From NCBI GenBank assembly GCA_046331705.1, contig JAXLQJ010000015.1, positions 62,001-126,000 on the forward strand: 64,000 bases of DNA, in the 5' to 3' direction. The notes beneath the pieces were generated by a model. It saw only the letters and a list, made by a program, of their open reading frames with translations, made no database searches and had not been told where the DNA came from. Positions 9,262-17,599 of this stretch are shown here, piece by piece. Within the stretch, counting starts at the first letter, position 1. The number at the start of each line of letters is the position of its first letter. Source of the stretch: JADJOY01 sp046331705 [NCBI: bacterium]. Its GTDB lineage: Bacteria; JADJOY01. The position numbers and the translations under genes were made by a program.

Positions 9262-9953
9262 CGCACCTTGGGGTACCAGCGCTGCAGCCGCTCGGCGGGG
9301 ACGCCGTTGGTGAAGAGCAGCGTGATGACCCAGTTGCGCACGGTGGCGTAGAGGAGGCCTTCGCGTTCCCAGCGCCGCGGCGAGTTGGCGACGCGTTCGC
9401 GCAGCAAGCGCACCTGCCCCCTGCGCTTGAGCCTGCGCGCGAAGGCGACGTCCTCGAGAACCGGCAGCGGCGGAAACCCGCCCAGCTCCCGGAACAGGGC
9501 GCGGCGCACGAAGACCGCCTGGTCACCGTACGGGATGCCGGTGAGCGCGGCGCGCAGGTTCGCGCCCCATTCGATCACGCGATAGCGCGTGCGCGGATCG
9601 CGGATCGCCACCCGGAACGCCCCGGCGACCACGGCGGGATCCGCGAGCGTCGCGGCGACCGCGGCGAGTGCCCGCTCGGGAAGCTGCGTGTCCACGTGAA
9701 CGAAGAGCAGCACGTCGCCACGCGCGACGGCCGCCGCGGCGTTGAGCTGTGCGGCTCGTCCCGGCGCGGTGACGACCAGCCGATCCACCCGCGCGCGCGC
9801 CAGCGCCGCCGTGTCGTCGCGGCTACCGCCATCGGCGGCGACGATCTCGAACGGATCGAGCGACCGCAGCCGATCGAGCGAGTCGGCGACCAGTGGCTCC
9901 TCGTCGAGGAGCGGCACCACGATCGAGATGCGCGGTCGCTCTCCCGGGCTCAC
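9258..9953 (-). CDS. GT2-type glycosyltransferase (TIGR04283-like)
   Basis: 231 residues, the size of the compact glycosyltransferases described as transferase 2, rSAM/selenodomain-associated. SIVVPLLDEE starts the GT-A fold, ADGGSRDDT carries the first nucleotide-sugar Asp, APGRAAQLNA and FVHVDTQLP (DxD-like) follow, and YGDQAVFVRR and LEDVAFARRL close the acceptor side. Cytosolic or peripheral on the membrane. Sugar and acceptor are not readable. It follows the chemoreceptor by about 20 bp and overlaps the membrane protein after it, so it is in a leftward operon. Confidence 0.92.
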   Translation of the reverse strand: MSPGERPRISIVVPLLDEEPLVADSLDRLRSLDPFEIVAADGGSRDDTAALARARVDRLVVTAPGRAAQLNAAAAVARGDVLLFVHVDTQLPERALAAVAATLADPAVVAGAFRVAIRDPRTRYRVIEWGANLRAALTGIPYGDQAVFVRRALFRELGGFPPLPVLEDVAFARRLKRRGQVRLLRERVANSPRRWEREGLLYATVRNWVITLLFTNGVPAERLQRWYPKVR

Positions 9954-9972
9954 GACGCGGGTCTCGCGGCGC

Positions 9973-12699
9973 TCAGCCGGCCCCGTGCTCGCGCGTGCGT
10001 CGCTCGGCGGCGAACGCCGGCGTGGCGCTCGCCACGTCCGTCGTGAATCCGCCCAGCGCCCCGCCGTCCACCAGGCGGAAGCGCCGCACCTCGGTGGTCA
10101 GCCCCTCCGCTTGCTCGAAGAGCTCGAGCACGCGGCGGTTCATCTCCTCGATCATCGCGCTGCTTTCGCGGGTCGCGGCGCGGATGGTCTCGATCGCCTC
10201 GGCGACCCGCGCGCCACCGCGGTCGAGCTCGCCCGTGGAGCGCTGCATGGCGTCGACCATGTCGCGGATCGTGGCGACGCGACGCACCACACGCTCGACA
10301 CCGTCGCGCTGCTCGCCGCTGCTTTGCTTCACTAGCTGGGCGTAGTCGCGGACCTCGTCGGTGGCGCGCTGGATTCGCTCGCTGCCACGGCGCTGCTCCT
10401 CGGTGGCGCGGGTGATGCCGGCGACGCCGGTCGCGACCTTCTGGAACGCGCGTCGCAGGTATTGCCCCTGGCGCGCCTGCTCCTGGGCGGCGAGCGCGAT
10501 GCCCTTGACGCTCTCGGTCGAGAGCACGGCGCTGGTCACGATCTTCTCGAGCGAGTCGCCGGTCTCCCGCGAGCGCTGCTCGCCGTCCTCGATGCTGGCG
10601 CGCCCGGCGCTCTCGGCTTGCTGCGCGCTCGAGCCGGCGGAACGGATGCGCTCGACCAGCCGCTCGATGTCGGCGGCGCGCTCGCGGCTCTTGATCGAGA
10701 GCTCCTTGATGTCGTTGGCGATGACGCCGAGCTCGGCAGCGCCCTCGCCGGCGCGCGCGGCGATGATGGTGGCGTTGAGCGCCAGCAGCTTGGTGCCGCC
10801 GATGATCGAGCGCTGGATGCGCAACACCTGGTCGATCTCCTCGATGTGGCGTTGCAGGGTCTCCATCGCGGTGCGCCCCGCGCTCGACGTGGCCACGATG
10901 TGGTCGATGGAGGTGGCTGCGCGCGCCACCGCCGACTTGGCATCGCCGGCGTCGTGGATGACGCGCTCGGCCAGCGCCTGGGTCTGGTCGGCGCGCTCGC
11001 GGATCTGCTGCATCGAGCGGTCGATCGCGTGCATCGCGTCGACGGTGGTCTCGGACTCGCCGTGGAGCTGGGCGCTGCCCGCGGCCACCTCGCGGATCGA
11101 GCTCGCCATCGCGGCGATCGAGGCCGCGGTGCTCTCCGCGGAGCGGCTCAGCATCTCGACGTGGCCGTCCACCGCCACGATCGAGCGGCCCACGGCCTGG
11201 ATGGATGCGTCCGTGTCGCCGGCGGCCGCCTCGAGCGCCTCGATGCTGGCACGGATCCCCGCGATCGAATGGCTCATGCTGCCGATCGACGCGGCGGTGT
11301 CGTCGACCGAGCGCACTTGCGTGCGGGAGGCGTCGTCGATGCGCTTCGCACGTTCCACCAGCTGGGTGGCGACGGCGCCCACGTGCTGCGCGGCCTCGCT
11401 CACCCTGCCGATCAGGCGCACGAGATTCTCGTGCATGCGCCGGAAGCTCAGCGCCAGCGAACCGATCTCGCCGTCGGTGGTGATGCGCACCGGACGGCTC
11501 AGGTCGCCACGGGCGATGCGTTCGCTCGCCGCTTCGATGTGGCCGAGCGGCGTGGTCAGCATCTGAGCGAAGATCGCGATCAGCGCGGCCACGAACGCGA
11601 GCACGCCCACGCCGAGCGCCAGCACCAGGCGAAAGGCGCCGCTCAGCTCGCCCGCGGCGCGCGGCACCACCCACCACAGCCGCGGGGCGCGCGCCGGATC
11701 GGGGGCGAGCTGGATGAGTGGCTGGCTCACGACCATCCGCTCGCCGACGACGTCCACTTGCCCCGCGGCGCCGCCGCTGCCGAGTCGCTCGACGAGCTCG
11801 CCGGGGAGGTTCGAGTCGGCGAGCCGGTAGAGCCCGCCTGGGCGCTCGCGGGGGTGACCGGTCTCGGGGTCGAGGAAGAGCTCGTTCGAGGTCTGGTAGA
11901 TCACCTCGCCGGTGGACCACGCGAGCAGCAAGGTGCCGTCGCCGCCGGCGGAGCGCCGCATTCGTTCCTCGAAGGCGGCGGGGCTCAACGGCATTCCTTC
12001 GCTGGCGATCTCGCGCGCCAGCCGTGCCAGACGCTCCTCGCGCGCGCTCAAGAGCTGCGCCTCGATCGCGCGCAGCGCCTGGTGGGAGAATGCGAAACCC
12101 AGGAACACCACCGGCACCACCGCGACCGCGAGCGCGAACAGCCAGAGCTGCAGCGCGATCCGGCCGCCGCTGGTGCGGGTGAGCTCGCCCGTGCGATCGA
12201 TCAGCGCCGCCATCGCCGGGCCGACCGACCAGCGGCAGCGGAAATAGCAGACCACTCCGAAGGTGAACGACACGAACACGCCCGCCGCCGAGACCCCGAG
12301 GAGCTGCCGGGGGTTGAAGCGCGCGTAGCCGATGTGGGTCGCGGCGAGCCCGGTCGCGAGCAGCAGCACCGCGAGGGTGGTCAGGCGGGTGGCGAGCCAG
12401 GTGGGGTAGCGCTGGATCCGCGCCAGCGCGGCCGCGTCGGCGGCGAGCTCGGCGGGGCCCACGGCGGTGCTCCTGAGGCGCGCCTCGACGCCGCGGAACG
12501 CCCGGCGGTGGACGAGCAGGCCGAGCAACGCGAGCGCCACCGCGACGAAGAGATCGGTCGCGGCCACCGCGCGCTGCTGGCGCGACGTGAGGTCGATCGT
12601 GAACCACACGAACGCGAGACCGAAGACACAGCCGAAGGCCGTGACTCCGACGACGAGGCGGTCGATCCGGCTCCGCGTGGTGCGAGCGAGCAGTTCCAC
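9973..12699 (-). CDS. Methyl-accepting chemotaxis protein with an altered hairpin tip
   Basis: 908 residues, long for the family. The N-terminus has several hydrophobic helices (within about residues 15-205), then an extracytoplasmic stretch, a last transmembrane helix (about 355-378), a HAMP domain (about 380-432, LGHIEAASERIARGDLSRPV) and a long coiled-coil signalling domain. The hairpin tip near residue 636 reads LLALNATIIAARAGE where receptors normally have NAAIEAARAGE, and GVIANDIKELS replaces the usual VVA-EVR-LA. CheW/CheA contact may be changed. No che genes are nearby. It follows the pseudopilin gene by 14 bp, which suggests a role in surface motility sensing rather than flagellar chemotaxis; that is inference. 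Confidence 0.92.
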   Translation of the reverse strand: MELLARTTRSRIDRLVVGVTAFGCVFGLAFVWFTIDLTSRQQRAVAATDLFVAVALALLGLLVHRRAFRGVEARLRSTAVGPAELAADAAALARIQRYPTWLATRLTTLAVLLLATGLAATHIGYARFNPRQLLGVSAAGVFVSFTFGVVCYFRCRWSVGPAMAALIDRTGELTRTSGGRIALQLWLFALAVAVVPVVFLGFAFSHQALRAIEAQLLSAREERLARLAREIASEGMPLSPAAFEERMRRSAGGDGTLLLAWSTGEVIYQTSNELFLDPETGHPRERPGGLYRLADSNLPGELVERLGSGGAAGQVDVVGERMVVSQPLIQLAPDPARAPRLWWVVPRAAGELSGAFRLVLALGVGVLAFVAALIAIFAQMLTTPLGHIEAASERIARGDLSRPVRITTDGEIGSLALSFRRMHENLVRLIGRVSEAAQHVGAVATQLVERAKRIDDASRTQVRSVDDTAASIGSMSHSIAGIRASIEALEAAAGDTDASIQAVGRSIVAVDGHVEMLSRSAESTAASIAAMASSIREVAAGSAQLHGESETTVDAMHAIDRSMQQIRERADQTQALAERVIHDAGDAKSAVARAATSIDHIVATSSAGRTAMETLQRHIEEIDQVLRIQRSIIGGTKLLALNATIIAARAGEGAAELGVIANDIKELSIKSRERAADIERLVERIRSAGSSAQQAESAGRASIEDGEQRSRETGDSLEKIVTSAVLSTESVKGIALAAQEQARQGQYLRRAFQKVATGVAGITRATEEQRRGSERIQRATDEVRDYAQLVKQSSGEQRDGVERVVRRVATIRDMVDAMQRSTGELDRGGARVAEAIETIRAATRESSAMIEEMNRRVLELFEQAEGLTTEVRRFRLVDGGALGGFTTDVASATPAFAAERRTREHGAG

Positions 12700-12713
12700 G
12701 ACCTCGGGTCATA

Positions 12714-13331
12714 TCACGATCGTCGCCGCCACTGGCCTCCCTCGAGCGACCAGCTCTCGATGGTCCCCGAGAGGTTGGTGCGCACCGCCCACACGACCTG
12801 GGCCGCGTCGCCTGCGTGCAAGTACACCGTGCCGGCGCCGGCGTTGCCGCGCGGGTAGAAGGCGACCTTGTCGCTGCCGCCGCTGAACGAGATGCCGTCC
12901 GGAAAGACCGTGGTACCGCCCGGGCCTTCGCTCACACCGGGAGCACCGAAGCGGATGCCGCGGGGGAGCTCCTTCACGACGCGGCGGGAGCGGAAACCGT
13001 CGAGCAGCACTTGCGCCGCGTCTCGCTCGCCCGGGCCCTCGGTGTGATCGTCGTCGAGGTCCGCGAACGCGGTGTAGACGCCGTCGGCGGGAGTGAGCGG
13101 TCTGGGAGCGAAGTCGACGTAGACGGTGCGATCGAGCGTGATCGCCCGCGCGCGCGCCACGCGGAGCGCGAGCACCAGCTCGTGCGCCGCGACGCGCACG
13201 CGAGCATGCGGGTCGCGCGCCACGGCCAGCCCGCCGATCAGCCAGAGCCCACCCAGGACGGCGACCACCGCGAGCAGCTCGGGGATCGAGAAGCCAGCGC
13301 TGCCGGTGTCGCGGGATCGCATGCGTGCCAT
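12714..13331 (-). CDS. GspH/FimT-like pseudopilin
   Basis: 205 residues from ATG 13331. A short basic leader ends in G followed by FSIPELLAVVAVLGGL: a prepilin peptidase site with Phe at +1 and Glu at +5 and a hydrophobic stem. The rest is soluble and beta-rich. This is the pattern of minor pseudopilins (GspH/FimT, type II secretion or type IV pili), here with Pro at +4. PilD-type processing and insertion into a pilus-like fibre are expected. No other pilin or secretin gene is in the window, though PilT-family ATPases lie 8 kb away. First gene of the leftward unit with the chemoreceptor. Confidence 0.85.
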   Translation of the reverse strand: MARMRSRDTGSAGFSIPELLAVVAVLGGLWLIGGLAVARDPHARVRVAAHELVLALRVARARAITLDRTVYVDFAPRPLTPADGVYTAFADLDDDHTEGPGERDAAQVLLDGFRSRRVVKELPRGIRFGAPGVSEGPGGTTVFPDGISFSGGSDKVAFYPRGNAGAGTVYLHAGDAAQVVWAVRTNLSGTIESWSLEGGQWRRRS

Positions 13332-13460
13332 GACGCCTCCACGGCTGCGCGCTGACGTCGAGCCGGGTCGGGAACGGTCGTTGCGCGCGGCGCGCACGCG
13401 GCCCAGCGCAAGCGCGATGCCGCGCGAGCGGGCGTCCCTGCGGCGATTTCCGCGGTGAAA

Positions 13461-13529
13461 TCGAGGTGCGCTTGCGGGCCAGCTGCGCCCCAGCGGACGC
13501 ACCTCGGCGCCCCGGCGGGCGCACCTCGG
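13461..13529. repeat. Three copies of GCACCTCG upstream of the pseudopilin gene
   Basis: CGCACCTCGG occurs at 13498-13507 and 13520-13529 and in inverted orientation (CGAGGTGCG) at 13462-13470. The 203-bp gap between the pseudopilin start and the stop of the upstream gene holds nothing else. The copies could bind a regulator of the pilin/chemoreceptor unit; with this GC content chance similarity is possible. Confidence 0.3.
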
Positions 13530-13534
13530 ACGAG

Positions 13535-14281
13535 TCAGTGGATCTGGCGGAGCTCGCCGGCCAGCGCCGCGGCGCGTGGGCGGCTCGCGATGCGTCCGTC
13601 GCTGCACACGAAACCGCCGACGCGATCGAGGTCGGCGGGGTCGCGGGGCAGGATGAGGATCGCCTGCAGCTTGCCGTTCACGTCGACCCGCGGCAGCGCG
13701 TTCCAGCGCTCGGACACGCGCACGAAGCGCTCGGACGACCAGATCGCTTCCATCGCCCGTTCGGGATCGAGCGCGGCGCCGGCAGCAGCGGACCATCCCA
13801 CGGCGCAGAACTCCGTCGCGCGGTCGGTGTCGCGATAGAGGTCCATCGTGCTCTCCACCAGCGGGCGGGACTCGGCGAACCAGACGGCTTGATGAAACGC
13901 GCCCACCGCCGCGATCCCATTGGCGAAGGTGAGCACGAGCAGCGCCACGCCGGTGAACGTCCACCGCCATCGCCACGCGCCTGCGATCGGCGTCGCAGCG
14001 CTTTCTTCACGACGTCGACTGCGATGCAGCCAGCTCGCGAACGTGTGCCCGAGCAGCGCGACTCCGAGGCCCGCCACGAGGAACGTCGCGATCGCCCATG
14101 CGCTCAGCTGAACGCGCGGCAGCACGCGCGCGAGGAAGGCGACCCAGCCCACCGCCAGCGTGAGCGGGACGTCGATGATCAGAAAGCAGCCCGTCCCGGC
14201 ACAGATCACGAGCAGCACGACGAGCTCGAGCGCCAGCGTGACGCCGCGCCCGACCCGAGTGCGCGGCGAGCGTTCGGTCAT
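13535..14281 (-). CDS. Membrane protein, unknown, coupled to the gene before it
   Basis: 248 residues from ATG 14281, which overlaps the upstream stop as ATGA. Three or four hydrophobic stretches lie in the first ~150 residues; the C-terminal ~100 residues (from about 150) are soluble and contain two Cys. No known domain. A longer open frame upstream of this start runs through the preceding gene and is not used here. With the gene before it, it may form a two-component membrane complex. Function unknown. Confidence 0.72.
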   Translation of the reverse strand: MTERSPRTRVGRGVTLALELVVLLVICAGTGCFLIIDVPLTLAVGWVAFLARVLPRVQLSAWAIATFLVAGLGVALLGHTFASWLHRSRRREESAATPIAGAWRWRWTFTGVALLVLTFANGIAAVGAFHQAVWFAESRPLVESTMDLYRDTDRATEFCAVGWSAAAGAALDPERAMEAIWSSERFVRVSERWNALPRVDVNGKLQAILILPRDPADLDRVGGFVCSDGRIASRPRAAALAGELRQIH

Positions 14282-15006
14282 CGTGTCCGTTCGGCAAGCC
14301 GCGCTTGGATGTCGGTCAGCGGCAGATTCGTGATGTCGCCGTTCGAGAGCAGCGCGAAGCGATCGGCCCCGAAGACGCCCGGCTCCCACACGACCGGAAT
14401 GGCTCCGTGATCGGGCGTCGCACCTGGAGCGTAGATGAACCGCGCGCCACTCGGATCACCCGCGTCCCAGTCCGCCGCGGGAATGTCGTCGACGAGATCG
14501 TGCGGCGGAAACGCTCCAGCGTGCTGCGCCGCGTAGCGCCAGAGCTCGATCCGAAGGCGTTCGAGGCGCGCACGCCTGGCGAGCCGAGCCGTCGAGCTCA
14601 TCCGATCCTGCGAGCTTCCCGTCAGCTTGTAGGTCGTGGCCTGCCGGGTCCAGGCACCGGGCGTCATGAGCTCGCGGGCGCCGGAGATCATCGTGAGCAC
14701 CAGCACGAATGCCGCGCCCCACAGCCCGAGGAGCTGGAGCGCGCGCCGATAGCTCAGCAGGGGAAGCGCAGGAAAGTCCGCGCGCAGCGCGTTCCAGAGC
14801 GCTTGCACGCCCTTCGCGGACACGAGGAAGCAAGCGCAGAAGAACGAGACGGCGCTGAGCCGTACTCGTGCCACGTCGCTCAGGAACACCGCGGGCATGC
14901 CGGCGAGCGCCGGCGCTGGCGACGCGACCAGCAGCAGCGCGAGCGCGAGCACCCGCGGGCGCGGCGGCGCGCCAGCGGGCAGGGCGGTTCGCGGACACGC
15001 GCTCAC
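14278..15006 (-). CDS. Secreted/membrane protein with prepilin-like C-terminal module
   Basis: 242 residues from GTG 15006. The first ~40 residues read as a signal peptide (PRVLALALLLVASPAPALA). A second hydrophobic region lies at about 75-110. The C-terminal ~70 residues carry FPP, ADW, ARFIYAPG, VVWEPGVFG and LLSNGDI, a pattern like the C-terminal processing-associated module of many DUF1559/pseudopilin-related proteins; this is resemblance only. Coupled by ATGA to the next membrane protein. The start was set by the signal peptide because the frame is open much further upstream through the antisense of the activator gene. Confidence 0.72.
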   Translation of the reverse strand: MSACPRTALPAGAPPRPRVLALALLLVASPAPALAGMPAVFLSDVARVRLSAVSFFCACFLVSAKGVQALWNALRADFPALPLLSYRRALQLLGLWGAAFVLVLTMISGARELMTPGAWTRQATTYKLTGSSQDRMSSTARLARRARLERLRIELWRYAAQHAGAFPPHDLVDDIPAADWDAGDPSGARFIYAPGATPDHGAIPVVWEPGVFGADRFALLSNGDITNLPLTDIQARLAERTR

Positions 15007-15089
15007 GGTGGGATTATCTCGGATCTCGTGGCCCCTCGCACCGGGTGGGCGCGAAGGGCGCAGCGAAGAATCGCCGGCCTCGCCTGGTC

Positions 15090-16145
15090 TCACTCCACGC
15101 CGAGTCGGCGCATCTTCTTCTGGAGCGTGCGGCGCGACAGCCCGAGCGCCAGCGCGGCGCGGGTGCGGTTGCCGGCGCTGAGCGCCAGCGCGCGCGCCAC
15201 CAGATCGGCTTCGGTCTCCACCAGCAGCGCGTCGAGTCGCGGTGACGGGATGGCGTCCGCGCCGCTCGAGTCCGGCAGATCGAAAGCGCTGGCCGTGAGC
15301 GGTCCGTCGTGCTCGGCCTCGATCACCGCGCGCCGGATGCGATGGTCGAGCTCGCGCACGTTGCCCGGCCACGCGTGGCGCATCAGTGCCTCGAGCGCGA
15401 GATCCTCGAAGCCGCGTACCGCGCGCCCGTACTGCTGGTTGGCGCGATCGAGGAACGCCCGCGCCAGCACCGGAACGTCCTCGATGCGCTCGCGCAAGGC
15501 AGGCACGTGGATCGGCAGCTCGTGGAGGCGCCAGTAGAGGTCCTGGCGAAACCGTCCGTCGGCGACCATCTCGGCGAGGGGTCGGTGGGTGGCGGCGATC
15601 ACCCGCACGTCGATGCGATGGGTGTGGTCGGAGCCGACGCGCGAGATCTCGCCGAACTGGAGCGTGCGCAGCAGCTGCACCTGAACCAGCGGCGAGAGGT
15701 CGCCGATCTCGTCCAGGAAGGCGGTGCCGCGGTGGGCGACGTCGAAGCGGCCGCGGCGGGGCGCCCGCGCGTCGGTGAAGGCACCGCGCTCGTGGCCGAA
15801 GAGCTCGCTCGCCGCGATCGCGTCGGGGATGGTGCCGCATTGGATGACCACCCATGGCTGGCTGGCACGGTCCGAGAGCGCGTGGATGGCGCGTGCCACC
15901 AGCTCCTTGCCGGTCCCGCTCTCGCCCTGGATCAGCACGCTCGCGCGGGTCGCTGCCGCACGCGCGATGCGCGCGCGCAGCGTGACCATGGCGCGCGAGC
16001 CGCCGATCAGGCTCGCGAGCGCGTCGCGGCCCGACGCGGTCGCGGTGGCCGCGGGCTGCGAGGGGAGGGCGGCTTGGGTCGAGTCGGCGACGATCCAGGG
16101 CGAGGCCGAGGTGTCGTCGACACCCTGCGGTTCGTGCGCGTGCAT
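15090..16145 (-). CDS. Sigma-54 dependent transcriptional activator without sensor domain
   Basis: 351 residues. After a ~40-residue linker comes the AAA+ domain: Walker A GESGTGKE (about 73), sigma-54 contact loop GAFTDA (about 121, GAFTGA in the textbook form), Walker B FLDEIGDL, R-finger region RQDLYWRL, and sensor II PGNVREL. The C-terminus is a Fis-type helix-turn-helix (NRTRAALALGLSRRTLQ). There is no receiver, GAF or FHA domain, so activity is probably set by level, by a partner protein or by the short N-terminus. Such PspF-like proteins drive -24/-12 promoters. It lies 78 bp after the phasin-like gene on the same strand. Target genes are unknown. Confidence 0.95.
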   Translation of the reverse strand: MHAHEPQGVDDTSASPWIVADSTQAALPSQPAATATASGRDALASLIGGSRAMVTLRARIARAAATRASVLIQGESGTGKELVARAIHALSDRASQPWVVIQCGTIPDAIAASELFGHERGAFTDARAPRRGRFDVAHRGTAFLDEIGDLSPLVQVQLLRTLQFGEISRVGSDHTHRIDVRVIAATHRPLAEMVADGRFRQDLYWRLHELPIHVPALRERIEDVPVLARAFLDRANQQYGRAVRGFEDLALEALMRHAWPGNVRELDHRIRRAVIEAEHDGPLTASAFDLPDSSGADAIPSPRLDALLVETEADLVARALALSAGNRTRAALALGLSRRTLQKKMRRLGVE

Positions 16146-16222
16146 GGCGAAACCTCCTCTCGCCCGCCGCGCGCGTCCCGCGCGCCGAGCCCGTTCACGA
16201 CGGACCCGGCGGGGGTGGGGCG

Positions 16223-16567
16223 TCAGCGGGCAGACTTGCGTTTGGGCGCGGCGCCACGGCGCGCGCCGCCCGACCTGGCGCCGCCTTGGGCGTCGAGGCG
16301 GGCGTTGAGCGCGGCGAGCTGCCCCGCCAGAGCTTCGATGCGGTCCTCCAGGCGCCGCACGTCGGCGCGCGACGGAACGCTGAAGAGCGCCAGCATCGTC
16401 TGCATGTTCTTGTCGAGCTGGTTCTTCGCCGAGAGCGCCCGGGTCATGCCGTTGCCGAGCGCCTGCTGGAAATGGTCGTTCTTCATCAGCTCGCCCATCA
16501 GCTCCTGGAGCTTCTCGGTGCCGAGGCCGAGCAGGCGTTGCTTGAGGCCGTGAGTCGAGTCCGCCAT
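16223..16567 (-). CDS. Phasin-like / PhaE-like small coiled-coil protein
   Basis: 114 residues from ATG 16567. The middle reads KNMQTMLALFSVPSRADVRR followed by a heptad-rich helix, then a basic Gly/Ala/Arg/Lys tail. The LFxVPSRxDVxxLxxR pattern is shared by poly(3-hydroxyalkanoate) granule-associated phasins and PhaE-type subunits. The basic tail resembles phasins that also touch DNA. No PHA synthase is in the window, so the role is tentative. It is divergent from hsp20; the sigma-54 activator follows it on the same strand and could share its transcript. Confidence 0.75.
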   Translation of the reverse strand: MADSTHGLKQRLLGLGTEKLQELMGELMKNDHFQQALGNGMTRALSAKNQLDKNMQTMLALFSVPSRADVRRLEDRIEALAGQLAALNARLDAQGGARSGGARRGAAPKRKSAR

Positions 16568-16803
16568 GGGTGTCTCCTGGTGAGCAGAAAGTGTGCCGGG
16601 CCGGTAGCGAGGTCGATGCACGCTCGCTAGGAACGCGTCGCTCCGCGCAAGTCGCGAAGTATCGACGGCTCTCGTGGCCAGTCAAGCGCGTCCTCGCGCG
16701 GCGAGGAGGCTCGTGCGGCGCGCGCAGGAGCGCCGCGGCGAGTCCGAAAACGTCTCGTCACCGAGACGTCTCGGGCTCGAAGCCCGCGACGAGCCCGCGG
16801 GCC

Positions 16804-16831
16804 TTGACAGCCAAGGGGCGCGACTTAGGTT
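16804..16831 (+). promoter_or_regulatory. Candidate sigma-70-like promoter for hsp20
   Basis: TTGACA at 16804-16809 is followed after 16 bp by TAGGTT at 16826-16831, giving a leader of about 85-90 nt before hsp20. The CCTTGACAG context also resembles a sigma-32 -35 box. The 358-bp gap 16568-16925 holds this element, the start of the divergent phasin-like gene and no other recognisable gene. Confidence 0.4.
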
Positions 16832-16925
16832 CGGCGTGCGACGAGGAAGCCGAGGGAAAAGAGGGCGGAAACGGCGCATTCATCGACGAAACAGGGACGA
16901 TTTCGAACCCACGAGGAGGCCCGTC

Positions 16926-17354
16926 ATGGCATTGCTGCGTTACTCACCACTCAACGATCCGTTTGCTCTCGCCGAGGAAGTGCTCCGCGGTTGGCCGCGC
17001 AACGCCGGCGCCGTCGAATCCGACGTGTGGACCCCGCGCGTGGACATCCACGAGGACAAGGATGCGGTGCGGCTCGCCGCCGATCTGCCCGGCATCGATC
17101 CGAAGGCGGTCGAGATCAGCATCGAGGACGACGTGCTGACGCTGAAGGGCGAGCGCAAGCGCGAGACCCGCGGCGAGGGCAACGGGTTCCACCGCACGGA
17201 GCGGTATTTCGGATCCTTCGAGCGCCGCTTCTCGCTGCCGCAGACGGTCGACCGCGAGAAGATCGAGGCGAGCTACAAGGACGGCGTGCTCTACCTGACG
17301 CTGCCGAAGCGGGACGAGGTGAAGCCGAAGAAGATTCAGGTCGCGGTTTCGTGA
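16926..17354 (+). CDS. Small heat shock protein, Hsp20/alpha-crystallin family
   Basis: 142 residues. ATG 16926 is chosen because the family N-terminus (ALLRYSPLNDPFALAEE) begins there; an open extension upstream has no homology-like sequence. The alpha-crystallin domain spans about residues 36-140, with PGIDPKAVEISIEDDVL, the FxRxFxLP strand (FERRFSLPQTVD) and A-S-Y-K-D-G-V-L-Y-L-TLPK. A C-terminal I-x-V motif (IQVAVS) allows oligomer assembly. ATP-independent holdase for unfolding proteins in the cytosol. Monocistronic: promoter upstream, strong hairpin downstream. Confidence 0.96.
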   Translation: MALLRYSPLNDPFALAEEVLRGWPRNAGAVESDVWTPRVDIHEDKDAVRLAADLPGIDPKAVEISIEDDVLTLKGERKRETRGEGNGFHRTERYFGSFERRFSLPQTVDREKIEASYKDGVLYLTLPKRDEVKPKKIQVAVS

Positions 17355-17441
17355 TCCGAGCGCGGAAGCACCCTGTCGTACCGGTGGACGGCTGAGACCG
17401 CCACCGCAATGACCGGCCGATCCAGAGCCGGCCCTGCAATC

Positions 17442-17476
17442 GAGCCCGCCTGCCCGACGAGATCGGGGGCGGGCTC
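17442..17476 (+). terminator. Stem-loop terminator after hsp20
   Basis: GAGCCCGCC (17442-17450) pairs with GGCGGGCTC (17468-17476); an inner CCCGA (17453-17457) pairs with TCGGG (17463-17467). It is followed by TTCGTTCGT, a short T-containing tract. It lies 88 bp after the hsp20 stop. Confidence 0.6.
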
Positions 17477-17599
17477 TTCGTTCGTGCTCGCCGGCGGACG
17501 TCGGGAAGACCGTCACCGCGTCCTCTCCCACCGATCGGCACCGATCGGGCTTCGCCCCGAGCACCGCTCACGCCGCTCGCACCCGTGGCGCGAGCGCCT

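Noticed and set aside
10462-12858. 798-residue rightward frame opposite the chemoreceptor
   Set aside because: Antisense shadow in GC-rich DNA; no family features, His/Arg/Gly-rich composition, while the leftward frame is a clear chemoreceptor.
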